A DNA stretch of 44,524 bases from Humibacter albus DSM 18994 (GTDB taxonomy: Bacteria; Actinomycetota; Actinomycetes; Actinomycetales; Microbacteriaceae). Position 1 is the first letter of the stretch; every line of letters starts with the position of its first letter. Below are positions 8,124-19,000 of this stretch, piece after piece. A program made the translations under genes and the position numbers. A model generated the notes under the pieces. It had not been told where the DNA came from, did not search any database, and worked only from the letters and a program-made list of their open reading frames with translations. The DNA lies in assembly GCF_000421825.1 (NCBI RefSeq), contig NZ_ATXT01000004.1, forward strand, positions 1 to 44,524, given 5' to 3'.

Positions 8124-8579
8124 TCAGCCGGCCGCAATCGGCGCGACCGCCACCATGACATCCATTCGGCCACCCTGCACGACCTCGCCATGCTGATTGC
8201 GCAACGTGACCTGACGCTCCACGATGCCGAACTCGCCCGATGATGTGCGACGCGTCGACAGGATATCGACGGTGCAGGTGACCGTGTCGCCGATGAAGAC
8301 CGGTGCGCTGAACCTCCATTGGTCGATACCGAGCAGCGCGACAGCGCTGCCCTCGAACACCCCGGTGCGAGCGATGAGGCCGAGGCAGAGGGATGCGCCG
8401 AGCATCCCGTGCACGATCCGCTGTCCGTACCGGGTGTTCTTCGCGAACTCGGCGTCGGTGTGCACCTGGTTGTTGTCGCCGGTCCACGCCGCGAACGACA
8501 CCACGTCCGCCTCGGTGATCGTGCGTCCCGGAGAGACGAACGACTGACCCTCGTGCAGGTCGTCCAGGTACAGGGCCAT
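8124..8579 (-). CDS. MaoC-like (R)-hydratase/dehydratase family protein
   Basis: This 151-residue single hot-dog protein has the MaoC/hydratase-2 signature: FAAWTGDNNQVHTDAEFA contains the catalytic Asp and His, followed by IVHGMLGASLCLGLIARTGV. Family members hydrate 2-enoyl-CoA esters or act in related acyl-CoA steps. The substrate cannot be told from sequence. The ATG at 8579 is preceded by GGAAGGAAACGC, a clear ribosome-binding site; the long upstream open frame is not coding. It lies alone on the minus strand between tRNA-Ser and the SRP RNA gene. Confidence 0.85.
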   Translation of the reverse strand: MALYLDDLHEGQSFVSPGRTITEADVVSFAAWTGDNNQVHTDAEFAKNTRYGQRIVHGMLGASLCLGLIARTGVFEGSAVALLGIDQWRFSAPVFIGDTVTCTVDILSTRRTSSGEFGIVERQVTLRNQHGEVVQGGRMDVMVAVAPIAAG

Positions 8580-8852
8580 GCGTTTCCTTCCCATCGATGG
8601 ATGCCGCCACGAGCGTACGCCGCGCCGCCCACCATCCGCGCCGCTCACCATCCGCAGCCCGGTCGAGGCGACCACGGTGCCCACCGTCGAGCCACCCTTT
8701 TGTCGTCGAGCCCGCATCGGATTCGCGCGAATTGCGGGGTGGCCCGGCAACAACCGGGTGGCTCGACACCAGAACAACCTGGCTTGGCAACGGAGAGCTG
8801 GCTCGCGGCGCGGTCGGAACGCGCGGGGCGAATAAGGAGCCCCGCGAGCCGG

Positions 8853-8858
8853 TACACT
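8853..8858 (+). promoter_or_regulatory. Candidate -10 box of the SRP RNA gene
   Basis: TACACT lies about 9 bases before the predicted 5' end of the SRP RNA, the right distance for a sigma-A-type -10 element. No clear -35 box was seen. Confidence 0.45.
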
Positions 8859-8861
8859 GGG

Positions 8862-8958
8862 TGAGGCTCCCCGCGTGGCGCCATCCAGGCCAATTCCCCC
8901 AGGACGGAAACGTAGCAAGGGTAACCGGGCTCTGGCGGGTGCGCGGGGGGTCCCCTTT
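8862..8958 (+). ncRNA. ffs: Small bacterial signal recognition particle RNA (4.5S type)
   Basis: The conserved SRP Alu-less core is visible: CCCCCAGGACGGAAACG then AGCAAGGGTAACCGGG, holding the GGAA tetraloop and the asymmetric Ffh-binding loop. The flanks pair into a long hairpin (CTCCCCGCG near 8867 with CGCGGGG near 8942), and a short T-run (CCCCTTTT) ends it. The RNA binds Ffh and targets nascent membrane proteins to the translocon. TACACT at 8853-8858 is a plausible -10 box. Ends are accurate to a few bases. In many bacteria ffs lies just upstream of dnaX; here dnaX begins about 12.9 kb downstream. Confidence 0.92.
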
Positions 8959-9198
8959 TGCCTTGCGCGTCGGTAATCCGCCGCGCCGTGGTCGGCTGTG
9001 ACAGGTGGTCCCGTCGGGCGCCGACGGCGTGCTTGTTGCGTGCCGGTCCCCGCCCGGCACGCCTGCCGCCGCCTCGGAGAGCGTGTTGTGCTTTGACATG
9101 GTGGCTGCGCGCCGATGACCCGTCGCGCCGCGGCGGTCGTGGCGGATGGCGTCGTGCCGTAGCCGATGACTATCGTGGTTCGCGAGGAGGCGTACATC

Positions 9199-9384
9199 AT
9201 GACTCGTTCCCTGGCCGTCGGCCTGTTGGCCGGCCTCGCATTCGTGCTCGGCCTTGTGATCGCTCTCGCGTTCATGGCAGGTTCGCTGCTGCCGCTCATC
9301 GGAATTCCGCTCGCCGGTGCGGGCATCGTGATCGTCCTGAGCCGCACGCGCGTCCTCACCCGCTGCAGAGTCGCAGGCAGTTAG
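9199..9384 (+). CDS. Small two-helix membrane protein, unknown function
   Basis: This 61-residue protein consists of two hydrophobic helices (LAVGLLAGLAFVLGLVIALAF and LLPLIGIPLAGAGIVIVL) joined by a short turn and followed by a basic tail. The ATG at 9199 has GGAGG eight bases upstream, which supports translation; an upstream in-frame start at 9166 lacks such a site. It lies alone between ffs and the phosphoketolase gene. No family was recognised, and it could be a chance open frame. Confidence 0.5.
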   Translation: MTRSLAVGLLAGLAFVLGLVIALAFMAGSLLPLIGIPLAGAGIVIVLSRTRVLTRCRVAGS

Positions 9385-9816
9385 CGCCGGGCATCCGCCA
9401 CGGCAGCAGAACGCCGGGCTCGTCCATTCCGGGCACCCGACTCTGCGTCCACCGTCGCACTCCTGGCATCCGTCTTTCCGTCCCCAGGCGTGGCGCCGCG
9501 CGGTTGTCTCGATGTCGAGGGGTGGGGTGGCGCGTCCGGCGGCCGCTCGACAAGGATGGAACCGACGGTCGCCTCTGCGACCGGACGGGAGGGGATTGCC
9601 GTGCGATCCACGTCGGCTCCAACAACATCCGAGGACGAAACCGCTCGCGACGAGCAGCGCAGTATGACGAGCGAGACCGTCGCCGCGAAGAGACAGCGCG
9701 TCACGGGGCAACCCCAGAAGGAGCGGGCGCAGGAAGAACGGACCCGAAAGGGAAGGGCGCACGCACGAAGGCGAGGGGGCCGCGACGCGGGCGAGGACGC
9801 GCAGGGACCGCAGGTC
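9385..9816. other. Upstream region of the phosphoketolase operon
   Basis: These 432 bases are open in the phosphoketolase frame from 9490, but the predicted residues are an Arg/Gly/Glu-rich string unlike any phosphoketolase N-terminus. They are treated as an untranslated leader and promoter region. No convincing promoter or ribosome-binding site could be marked. Confidence 0.4.
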
Positions 9817-12366
9817 GTGGCATCCGAAACGGCGAAACGGCTCGTGCACGACGAGGGACGCAGCGATGATGACCCGTCGTTCCCGCACCGGCCGACACGC
9901 GACCTCGAACCCGAGACGCTCGACGCGCTGGATGCCTGGTGGCGCGCCGCCAACTACCTCAGCGTCGGGCAGATCTATCTGCTCGACAATCCGCTCCTGC
10001 GGCGTCCTCTGACCAAGGACGACATCAAGCCGCGGCTTCTCGGTCACTGGGGAACCACGCCGGGACTCAACTTTCTGTACGCCCACCTGAATCGGGTCAT
10101 CCGCGAGCGCGACCTGAACGCGATCTACATCACCGGACCCGGCCACGGCGGCCCCGGAATGGTGGCCAACGGCTATCTCGACGGCACGTACTCCGAGATC
10201 TACTCGCACATCACGCGCGACGAAGAGGGCATGCGCAAGCTGTTCCGGCAGTTCTCGTTCCCCGGCGGCATTCCCAGTCACGTCGCACCGGAGACGCCCG
10301 GGTCGATCCATGAAGGGGGCGAACTCGGCTACTCGCTGAGCCACGCGTACGGTGCCGCGTTCGACAACCCGGACCTGCTGGTGGCCTGCGTGGTCGGTGA
10401 CGGCGAGGCCGAGACCGGTCCCTTGGCCACCAGCTGGCACTCGAACAAGTTCATCGATCCGAAGCAGGACGGCGTCGTACTGCCGATCCTGCACCTCAAC
10501 GGGTACAAGATCGCCAACCCGAGTGTGCTCGCGCGCATCCCCGAAGACGAACTGATGGAGTTGCTCCGCGGCTACGGCCACAAGCCCTATCTGGTCAGCG
10601 GCGGTTTCGACGGCGAGGATCCACGAGAGGTGCACAAGCGTTTGGCCGCCACGCTCGACACGGTGCTCAACGACATCGCGACCATCAAGGCGGATGCCCG
10701 TGCCGGCCTCTACGACGCCTCTCCCGGTGACGAGGAGGGCGGCTTCACGCCCGCGTGGCCGATGATCGTTCTGCGCACGCCCAAGGGCTGGACGTGTCCC
10801 CACGAGATCGACGGCGTGCAGATCGAGGGGACGTACCGCGCTCATCAGGTGCCGCTCGCCAACGCGCGCGACACCGAGGAGCACACTCGCATTCTCGAAG
10901 GCTGGCTGAAGTCGTACCGGCCCGAGGAACTGTTCGATGAGAGCGGTGCACCCGTGCCGCTTTCGATCGCCCTAGCGCCGAAGGGTGATCGGCGCATGAG
11001 CGCCAACCCCGTCACCAACGGCGGCCTCCTGCGCAAGGAGCTGTCGCTGCGCGACTTCCGCGACTTCGCGGTCGACGTGCCGTCACCGGGCGCGACGACG
11101 GCCGAGGCCACGAAGGTACTCGGGCGCTGGCTGGCGACGGTGATCGAGGACAACTCGCACACGTTCCGTCTCTTCGGGCCGGATGAGACGGCATCCAATC
11201 GGCTGGCACCCGCCGTCTACGAACACACCGAGAAGCAGTGGAACGCGGAGGTGTGGTCGACCGACGACCATCTGGAGCGTGCCGGCCGCGTGATGGAGAT
11301 GCTCAGCGAGCACCAGTGCGAGGGGTGGCTCGAGGGCTATCTGCTCACCGGGCGACACGGGCTCTTCAACTGCTACGAGGCGTTCATCCACATCATCGAC
11401 TCGATGTTCAATCAGCACGCCAAGTGGCTGAAGGTGACGCGCGAGATACCGTGGCGGCGACCGATCTCGAGCTTGAACTATCTGCTCTCCTCTCACGTCT
11501 GGCGGCAGGATCACAACGGGTTCAGCCATCAGGATCCCGGCTTCATCGACCACGTCGTCAACAAGAGCGCCGACGTGGTGCGCGTCTACCTGCCGTTCGA
11601 CGCCAACACGCTGCTCTCCACCTACGACCACTGTCTGCGCACCGTCGACTACGTCAACGTCGTGGTCGCCGGCAAACAACCGACAGCGAACTGGCTCACC
11701 ATGGACCAGGCGATCGCGCACTGCACGCGCGGTCTCGGCATCTTCGAGTGGGCGGGCGCGGAGGTGGAGGGGCAGTCGCCGGATGTCGTGCTGGCGGCCG
11801 CAGGAGACATCCCTACCCTCGAGGTGCTCGCGGCGGCGCGCCTGCTGCGCGAGGAGATCCCCGAGCTCAAGGTGCGCGTCGTCAACGTGGTCGATCTCAT
11901 GCGGCTGCAGTCCGAGTCGGAGCATCCCCACGGGCTCTCCGATCGGGAGTTCGACGCCATCTTCACGACCGACAAGCCGATCGTGTTCGCGTACCACGGG
12001 TATCCATGGCTCATCCATCGGCTCACCTACCGTCGGCACGGGCACGACAACATCCACGCTCGTGGGTACAAGGAGAACGGCACGACGACGACGCCGTTCG
12101 ACATGGTGATGCTGAACGACCTCGACCGGTACCACCTCGTCATCGACGTGATCGACCGGGTGCCCGAGCTCCGTGAGCGCTACGCCGAACTGCGGCAGCG
12201 CATGCAGGATGCCCGCCTCGCCGCACGCGTGTACACACGCGAACACGGGGAGGACATTCCGGAGGTCGCGAACTGGGCGTGGGACCACGACTCCACCGGA
12301 CTCTCCCAGGACAGCGCAGAGGAGACCGTGAACGAGTCCACCGATACGGGCGGAGACAATGCATGA
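9817..12366 (+). CDS. xfp: Xylulose-5-phosphate/fructose-6-phosphate phosphoketolase
   Basis: This TPP-dependent enzyme splits xylulose 5-phosphate (and often fructose 6-phosphate) with phosphate into acetyl phosphate and an aldose phosphate. The 849-residue protein carries family segments throughout: [39 protein letters not shown], the TPP-binding [20 protein letters not shown], and [18 protein letters not shown]. The start is uncertain: GTG 9817 gives a near-normal N-terminus, although no strong ribosome-binding site is seen. The stop codon overlaps the pta start (ATGA), so the two are translationally coupled, and ackA follows. All three enzymes meet at acetyl phosphate. The arabinose genes at 35930-40129 would supply its xylulose 5-phosphate. 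Confidence 0.95.
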   Translation: MASETAKRLVHDEGRSDDDPSFPHRPTRDLEPETLDALDAWWRAANYLSVGQIYLLDNPLLRRPLTKDDIKPRLLGHWGTTPGLNFLYAHLNRVIRERDLNAIYITGPGHGGPGMVANGYLDGTYSEIYSHITRDEEGMRKLFRQFSFPGGIPSHVAPETPGSIHEGGELGYSLSHAYGAAFDNPDLLVACVVGDGEAETGPLATSWHSNKFIDPKQDGVVLPILHLNGYKIANPSVLARIPEDELMELLRGYGHKPYLVSGGFDGEDPREVHKRLAATLDTVLNDIATIKADARAGLYDASPGDEEGGFTPAWPMIVLRTPKGWTCPHEIDGVQIEGTYRAHQVPLANARDTEEHTRILEGWLKSYRPEELFDESGAPVPLSIALAPKGDRRMSANPVTNGGLLRKELSLRDFRDFAVDVPSPGATTAEATKVLGRWLATVIEDNSHTFRLFGPDETASNRLAPAVYEHTEKQWNAEVWSTDDHLERAGRVMEMLSEHQCEGWLEGYLLTGRHGLFNCYEAFIHIIDSMFNQHAKWLKVTREIPWRRPISSLNYLLSSHVWRQDHNGFSHQDPGFIDHVVNKSADVVRVYLPFDANTLLSTYDHCLRTVDYVNVVVAGKQPTANWLTMDQAIAHCTRGLGIFEWAGAEVEGQSPDVVLAAAGDIPTLEVLAAARLLREEIPELKVRVVNVVDLMRLQSESEHPHGLSDREFDAIFTTDKPIVFAYHGYPWLIHRLTYRRHGHDNIHARGYKENGTTTTPFDMVMLNDLDRYHLVIDVIDRVPELRERYAELRQRMQDARLAARVYTREHGEDIPEVANWAWDHDSTGLSQDSAEETVNESTDTGGDNA

Positions 12367-14492
12367 AGTCGATCTACGTCACCTCGGCCGAAGGGCGCAG
12401 CGGCAAGTCGACGGTCGCGCTCGGCGTCGTCGACCTGCTGCTGCGGCAGGGGCGCACGGTCGGCGTGTTCCGTCCGATCGCGCGATCGACGACCGAGCGC
12501 GATTACGTGCTCGACCTGCTGCTGGGCTTCGACGGCGTGCAGACGGGATACGACCAGGCCATCGGCGTCACCTACGACGACGTGCACGCGGACCCGGACG
12601 CCGCACTGTCCCGCATCATCGACAGGTACAAGGTGGTCGAGGCGACCAGTGATGTCGTCGTCATCGTCGGCAGCGACTACACCGACGTCGGGTCGCCCAC
12701 CGAACTGGGATACAACGCGCGCATCGCCGCCAACCTCGGCGCGCCCGTGCTGCTCGTGCTGGGCGGCCGCGTCGCACAGGGGGCCGACGAGCGCTTGGGG
12801 CAGGCGGATGCCCGCAGCGCGTCAGAAGTCCGCCAGCTCACCGAGGTGGCCGTGTCGTCGCTCCGCGCGGAGCACGCCGACCTCATCGCCGTCGTGGTCA
12901 ATCGCGCCGACACCGAGAGGCTCGACGGCATCGCGATCGCGGTCGGCGACGTCGTCGCGCCCGAGAACCTGCCGCGACGAGACGACGAGCCCGGGGTCTG
13001 GGTGCTGCCCGAGGACCCCATGCTCGTCGCGCCCTCGGTCGCCTCGATCATGGCCTCCGTCGACGGTGCGCTCGTCTCCGGCGACCCCGAGTTGCTCGAC
13101 CGCGAAGCGCTCGGCGTCGTGGTCGCCGCCATGGGCATGGAGAACGTGCTCACCCGGCTGATCGAGGGCTCGGTCGTCGTCGTGCCCGGCGACCGTACCG
13201 AGGTGCTGCTCGCCGTTCTGATGGCCAACGCGTCGGGCACCTTCCCGTCCATCGCGGGGATCGTCTTGAACGGAGGGTTCGAGCTCAGCGAGCCGATCGA
13301 ACGGCTGCTCAAGGGCATCCGCACCAACCTTCCGATCATCGGTACCGCCTACGGCAGCTACGAGACGACCGTGCGCATCACGCACACGCATGGCCGGCTG
13401 GCGGCCGACTCGGAGCGCAAGCGCGAGCGCGCGCTCGCCCTGTTCGAGCAGAACGTCGACGGGGATGTGCTGCTGCGGCTCCTCGATGTGCCTCGCGCGC
13501 CCGTGATCACGCCACTGGCGTTCGGCTACGAGCTCATCGAGCGGGCACGATCGGCGCGAAAACGCATCGTGCTACCCGAGGGCGGGGACGACCGCATCCT
13601 GCGGGCGGCCGGTATCGTTCTGACGCGCGGGATCGCCGACCTCACGATCCTGGGAGAGCCGTTCGAGGTGCGCTCGCGAGCGATCGAGCTCGGTGTCGAC
13701 ATCCGCGAGGCCGATGTGCTGAGTCCCTTCGACGACGTGCTTCGACGCAGGTTCGCCGCCGAGTACGCGAGGCTGCGCGCTCACAAGGGCATCACGCTCG
13801 ACCAAGCGGGCGATACCGTGACCGATCCGTCGTACTTCGGCACGCTCATGGTGCACTCGGGACTGGCCGACGGCATGGTCTCCGGCGCCGCCCACACCAC
13901 GGCGCACACCATCCGTCCGGCGTTCGAGATCATCAAGACGAGAGAGGGAGTCTCCGTCGTCTCCAGCGTGTTCCTGATGGCGCTCGCCGATCGTGTGCTC
14001 GTCTACGGCGACTGCGCGGTGATCCCCGATCCGACCGCGGACCAGCTGGCCGACATCGCCATCTCGTCCTCGGCGACCGCGCAGCAGTTCGGCATCGAGC
14101 CCCGCGTGGCGATGCTGTCGTACTCGACGGGGGAGTCGGGAAGCGGGGCCGACGTGGAGAAGGTGCGGGAGGCGACATCCCTCGTGCGCTCGCGGGCGCC
14201 GCAGCTGCTCGTCGAGGGTCCGATCCAGTACGACGCGGCCGCGGATTCCGCGGTTGCTGCGGCGAAGATGCCCGGTTCCAGCGTGGCCGGTCGCGCGACG
14301 GTGTTCATCTTTCCCGACCTCAACACCGGCAACAACACGTACAAGGCGGTGCAGCGATCGGCGGGCGCCGTCGCCATCGGACCCGTGCTGCAGGGCCTCA
14401 ACAAGCCGATCAACGACCTCTCGCGCGGCGCGCTCGTGGAGGACATCGTGAACACGATCGCCATCACGGCGATCCAGGCGCAGGCGAGCTGA
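12363..14492 (+). CDS. pta: Phosphate acetyltransferase, long form with N-terminal P-loop-like domain
   Basis: This protein interconverts acetyl-CoA and acetyl phosphate. The 709-residue protein has the long-form layout: an N-terminal AAA_26-type domain ([20 protein letters not shown] with a P-loop-like segment), a central DRTGG-type regulatory region, and a C-terminal PTA_PTB catalytic domain from about residue 390 ([58 protein letters not shown]). The ATG at 12363 overlaps the xfp stop in ATGA; ackA begins 16 bases after the stop. The gene order xfp-pta-ackA implies one transcript devoted to making or using acetyl phosphate. Confidence 0.97.
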   Translation: MKSIYVTSAEGRSGKSTVALGVVDLLLRQGRTVGVFRPIARSTTERDYVLDLLLGFDGVQTGYDQAIGVTYDDVHADPDAALSRIIDRYKVVEATSDVVVIVGSDYTDVGSPTELGYNARIAANLGAPVLLVLGGRVAQGADERLGQADARSASEVRQLTEVAVSSLRAEHADLIAVVVNRADTERLDGIAIAVGDVVAPENLPRRDDEPGVWVLPEDPMLVAPSVASIMASVDGALVSGDPELLDREALGVVVAAMGMENVLTRLIEGSVVVVPGDRTEVLLAVLMANASGTFPSIAGIVLNGGFELSEPIERLLKGIRTNLPIIGTAYGSYETTVRITHTHGRLAADSERKRERALALFEQNVDGDVLLRLLDVPRAPVITPLAFGYELIERARSARKRIVLPEGGDDRILRAAGIVLTRGIADLTILGEPFEVRSRAIELGVDIREADVLSPFDDVLRRRFAAEYARLRAHKGITLDQAGDTVTDPSYFGTLMVHSGLADGMVSGAAHTTAHTIRPAFEIIKTREGVSVVSSVFLMALADRVLVYGDCAVIPDPTADQLADIAISSSATAQQFGIEPRVAMLSYSTGESGSGADVEKVREATSLVRSRAPQLLVEGPIQYDAAADSAVAAAKMPGSSVAGRATVFIFPDLNTGNNTYKAVQRSAGAVAIGPVLQGLNKPINDLSRGALVEDIVNTIAITAIQAQAS

Positions 14493-14508
14493 CGGCGAGG
14501 AGCACAGC

Positions 14509-15696
14509 ATGGCATCGGTATTGGTCATCAACAGCGGCTCGTCGTCGTTCAAGTACCAGCTGATCGACGCCGACTCGGAGCAGCGGCTCGCGTCGGGTCT
14601 CGTCGAGCGCATCGGCGAGACGACCGGCCACGCCACCCACGACACCTCCGACGGGCACTGGGAGCGATCGCTCGGCATTCCCGACCACACCGCCGGCTTC
14701 GGCGTGATGATCGATGCGTTCGCCGAGCACGGCCCGAGCCTCGAGGAGCATCCGCCTGTCGCGGTCGGCCACCGCGTCGTGCACGGTGGCGCACGCTTCT
14801 TCGAGCCGACCCTGATCACACCGCTCGTCCTCATCAACATCGAGGACCTCTCCGAACTGGCACCGCTGCACAACCCCGCGAACGTGGAGGGCATCCGGGC
14901 CGCGCAGGCGGCGTTCCCCGATCTGCCGCACGTGGCCGTGTTCGACACCGCGTTCCATCAGACGATGCCGGCGGATGCCTACACCTACGGCCTCGAGGCA
15001 TCCCTCGCAGAGCGTCTCCGCATTCGCCGCTACGGGTTCCACGGCACCAGCCACGAGTTCGTCTCACGCGCCGCCGCCGATTTCGTCGGACGGCCTCTCG
15101 CGGAGCTGAAGCAGATCGTGCTGCACCTGGGCAATGGAGCATCGGTGTGCGCCGTCGACGGCGGCCGGTCCGTGGACACCAGCATGGGGTTCACGCCGTT
15201 GGAGGGACTCGTGATGGGCACCCGCACCGGTGACATCGACCCCGCGGTGCTGCTCTACCTGCAGCGCAAGACCCGCATCGGCGTCGACGACTTGGACGAT
15301 CTGCTGAACAAGAAGTCGGGCATCCTCGGCCTCTCCGGACATCGGGACATGCGCGACCTGACGCGCGCGGCGGCGAGCGGGGACGAGACCTCGCGCCTGG
15401 CGCTCGGCGTGTACGTGCGGCGGGTCAAGCGGTACGTCGGTGCCTACCTCGCCGAACTCGGCGGGGCCGACCTCATCGTGTTCACCGCCGGGATCGGGGA
15501 GAACTCCTCCGTCGTTCGCGAGCGGTCGTTGGCGGGCATGCAGAGCCTTGGCATCGAGATCGACTCGAACCGCAACGCGATGCCGAACGACGGTCCGCGG
15601 ATCATCTCGACGGATGCCTCCGTGGTGACCGTTCTCGTCGTGCCCACGAACGAGGAACTCGAGATCGCCCGGCAGACGCTGCGCGTGGCCGAGTGA
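14509..15696 (+). CDS. ackA: Acetate kinase
   Basis: This enzyme converts acetyl phosphate and ADP to acetate and ATP. The 395-residue length is typical. Family motifs are VLVINSGSSSFKYQL at the N-terminus, VGHRVVHGG, FDTAFHQTMP, YGFHGTSHEFVS, VLHLGNGASVCAV and FTAGIGENSS. The ATG at 14509 follows GGCGAGGAG at a good distance. It is the last gene of the xfp-pta-ackA operon; no clear hairpin terminator was found after it. Confidence 0.97.
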   Translation: MASVLVINSGSSSFKYQLIDADSEQRLASGLVERIGETTGHATHDTSDGHWERSLGIPDHTAGFGVMIDAFAEHGPSLEEHPPVAVGHRVVHGGARFFEPTLITPLVLINIEDLSELAPLHNPANVEGIRAAQAAFPDLPHVAVFDTAFHQTMPADAYTYGLEASLAERLRIRRYGFHGTSHEFVSRAAADFVGRPLAELKQIVLHLGNGASVCAVDGGRSVDTSMGFTPLEGLVMGTRTGDIDPAVLLYLQRKTRIGVDDLDDLLNKKSGILGLSGHRDMRDLTRAAASGDETSRLALGVYVRRVKRYVGAYLAELGGADLIVFTAGIGENSSVVRERSLAGMQSLGIEIDSNRNAMPNDGPRIISTDASVVTVLVVPTNEELEIARQTLRVAE

Positions 15697-16034
15697 TCGT
15701 TCCGAGGACATGGTGACGCCAGGTGCGCGACGCCGTGAGGTGCGAGAAGGCCGGGGAGTGCGGCGCTGAGAACGTCGCCAGGGGGAGCCGCTACAGGGGA
15801 CGGCAGCCGGCTCCGAGCAGGGCCCCGCCGGGATGACAACCCCGAGCCGAGTGAAGACAAAATAATATGATGATTGCTCATTAATACATACTCCCCAGTA
15901 GAGGGGTGATTCTGCCCGGAATGCTTCGCCCCCTCGCGTGGCGCCCGATAGCCTGACGGCGTCCAGGCAGCGCACAGCAGATTGACTTCGATTCGGGCGA
16001 AGTCGGTGCTGTCTGGAGGGGGGAACTGCGCGCT
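15697..16034. other. Intergenic region upstream of the TIG-repeat surface protein gene
   Basis: These 338 bases hold no gene. An unusually AT-rich patch (about 15852-15895, including AAAATAATATGATGATTGC) stands out in GC-rich DNA and is followed by a small inverted repeat (CCCC-AGTAGA-GGGG). This is probably the control region of the downstream gene, but no confident -35/-10 pair could be assigned. GGAGGGGGG at about 16015 is the ribosome-binding site. Confidence 0.45.
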
Positions 16035-19000
16035 GTGGCGTCGTGGCTGACATTCGGTACTGATGGCAATTCGGCGGGCCGCGGGCCTGTTCGCAGGCAG
16101 CGGGGGGATGCACCGCGGCACCGCCGGCCACAATGGCGACGACGCCTTCTGAGATGGACCGCGATCATCGGCACTTCTGCCCTGATCACTGGCGGTTCAC
16201 TGGCGGCTGCGCAGGCCGCGCCGATGACTGAATCCGCGTCGTCGGCGCGCTTCCTCTCCGGCTCCCTGCTGACCAGCGGCGGACTGCTGGATGATGTGGC
16301 CACGCTGCAGGGGGTCTCCGCTTCGAACAGCGGAAGCACCACGCCGGACACCGAGACGGGCTCGCTCGACCTCAGCGTTCTCAACTCGCTGAACGTCTCC
16401 CTGCCGAGCGGCGTCGATGTGCCGCTCGGCGAATTCCTCCAGCTCGGCGCCGTGAACCAGTACGCGCAGGCCTCCAACCTCGGCGTCTCGCGCGCGGCAT
16501 CCGGAGCGGTGAGCGACGACGGTGCCGTGTCGCTCAGCGGGAGCGCCGGCTTCCCCGCGAATGCCTCGATCGACCTCGTTGATCTGCTCGGGTCGACTGC
16601 GAACGGGGTCTTGGATACCGGCAAGCTCAACATCGGCGCGGTGACGGGCGTGGCGGCGCTGAACGCGCCGACCGCGACGCCGGCGACGGCGTGTGCAGAT
16701 CTGAGCAGCCCGGCCGGCTGCCGCGACTACAACGTCGCAAGCGCCGGTCTCAACCTGTCGTCGCCGCTCGTGGGCAATGCCGTGGGTGAGATCAACTCGA
16801 CGCTCGATTCGACGAGCAGCACCGTCAACGATCTCGCTGCCACGCTGCAGAACTCGATCATCACTCAGGTGAGCAATCTCCTGTCCACGCTGACCGGTCC
16901 ATCGAACGTGGCTGTGACCCTCAATGTGGACCTGCGATCGGCGCTGTCCACAGTGCTCTCCGGAACGCTGTCGCAAGGGGGCGTGACGCTCGACCTGTCG
17001 AACGGGGCCATCACCGTCGATCTCGCCACGGTCATCGGCGGCCTCAACGGCCAGGCGCCCGACACTCCGCTGCTGAGCGTCACGGTGATGAACTCGATCG
17101 TCTCCGACCTCGGCGGGATTCTGACCCAGCTGCAGACGAACGTCAACTCGACGGTGTCGACAGCGCTCAATGGTGCCACCGTCGGCATCAACGCGACGTT
17201 CTGCGGCATCGGCGGGTGCGACCCCGGCGTGACGAGCGGCCAGCTGACCATCGGGTACAACGGAACCCTTCAAGACCTCGCCTCGAAAACGGCTGCCATC
17301 TCGGTGACGGGAACCGGACTCGTTCCGGGCTTGCTCCAGCTTCTCGTCACCCCGCTCAGCACGACGCTCGCAACCGTTCTCGGCGACGCCGCCAGCCCCG
17401 TTCTGAGCAATGCGATCAGCGGTGTCGCGTCGACCGTGAGCACCCAGGTCACCTCGCTCAACAAGAACCTCGACCCTGTCCTGAGCGCGATCGGCACTGT
17501 CGTCGGTGCGAACCTGAACGTTCAGGAGGCGGGTTCGACCGCCGGCTCGTTCCGCGAGGTCGCGGTACGGGTGTCCGTTCTCGGCAGCAGCGCCGCCACC
17601 GTCGACCTCGGCCGTGCCGAAGTCGGTCCGAACGCGGTCGCCACACCGTCGATCACGTCGCTGGATCCGACGCACGGGCCGCAGGCCGGCGGAACGTCGG
17701 TCACGATCACCGGCACGGGTTTCACCGGCGCGACCGGCGTGACCTTCGGCGGCACGAGCGCTGCCTACACCGTCGTCGACGACAGTCACATCACGGTGAC
17801 CTCGCCGGCGCACGACCCGGGCGCCGTGGACGTCGTCGTGCAGGGACCCGGCGGCTCCTCCGGCCCGGGCACTTTCACGTTCGATCCTGCGGCATCGGTA
17901 ACGGGCATCTCACCGGATCACGGCCCGCAGGACGGTGGAACGAACGTCACGATCACCGGCTCCGGCTTCACGAAGGCGACCGCGGCCACGTTCGACGGCA
18001 CCGACGGCACCGCCTTCACCGTGGTCGATGACAGCCACATCACGGTGGCGACGCCGGCGCACGACCCGGGCGCCGTCGATGTCGTGGTGGACAGCCCCGA
18101 CGGCGACAGCGCGCCCGTGACCTTCACCTACACTCCCGGCACCGCGGTCACCGGCGTCGACCCGGCGACTGGTCCTGAGGCGGGTGGCACCGTGGTCACG
18201 ATCACGGGCCAGTGCTTCACGGGCGCCGACGACGTGCTCTTCGGCGGCGTCTCCGCCGCCGCCTTCACGGTGGACGGCGACACGCAGATCACCGCGACCG
18301 CTCCGGCCGGGACCGGCACGGTCGACGTGACAGTGATCGGGTCATCCGACTGCGGCACGGGCACGGACGCCGACGCGTACACATATGAGGCGGCCCCGAC
18401 CATCCAGAGCCTGACGCCGTCCGAGGGTCCGGTCGCCGGCGGCACGACGGTGACGATCACCGGCACCGGCTTCACCGGAGCGACGGCGGTCACGTTCGGC
18501 GGTGAAACCGCTACCGGCTTCTCAGTGGACTCGCCGACGCAGATCACGGTGGTCACCCCCGCGCACGACGCGGGCACGGTGGACGTGATCGTGCTGAGCC
18601 CGTACGGTGACGCCACCGCCCCACAGGCCTACACGTACATCGCCGCCCCGACAGTCGGGACCTTCTCTCCCGTGCAGGGCCCCACCGCGGGCGGCACCAC
18701 GGTGACGATCTCCGGTGACAACCTCACCGGGACGACCGCGGTCGCATTCGGCGGGTCGGCCGCGGCCTCCTTCAGCGTGGAGAACGATAACGAGATCACG
18801 GCGGTGACCCCGGCGCATGACGCGGGTCAGGTAGACGTGACAGTGACGACGCCGGGCGGTGTTTCTCACCTCGGTCCGTTCACGTTCGTTCCGCCGGCGG
18901 CGATCACGTCGCTCGACCCGGCCACGGGCCCGGAGACGGGTGGGACGACGGTGACTCTCACGGGCAGTGGTTTCACGAACGCGACGGCGGTCACGTTCGA

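Noticed and set aside
9490-9816. N-terminal extension of phosphoketolase
   Set aside because: The added residues are Arg/Gly-rich, lack a ribosome-binding site at their start and do not resemble phosphoketolase N-termini. A later GTG was preferred.
7951-10884. 977-residue minus-strand open frame
   Set aside because: It spans tRNA-Ser, MaoC, ffs and the phosphoketolase gene on the opposite strand or frame. Its composition is a GC-rich shadow.
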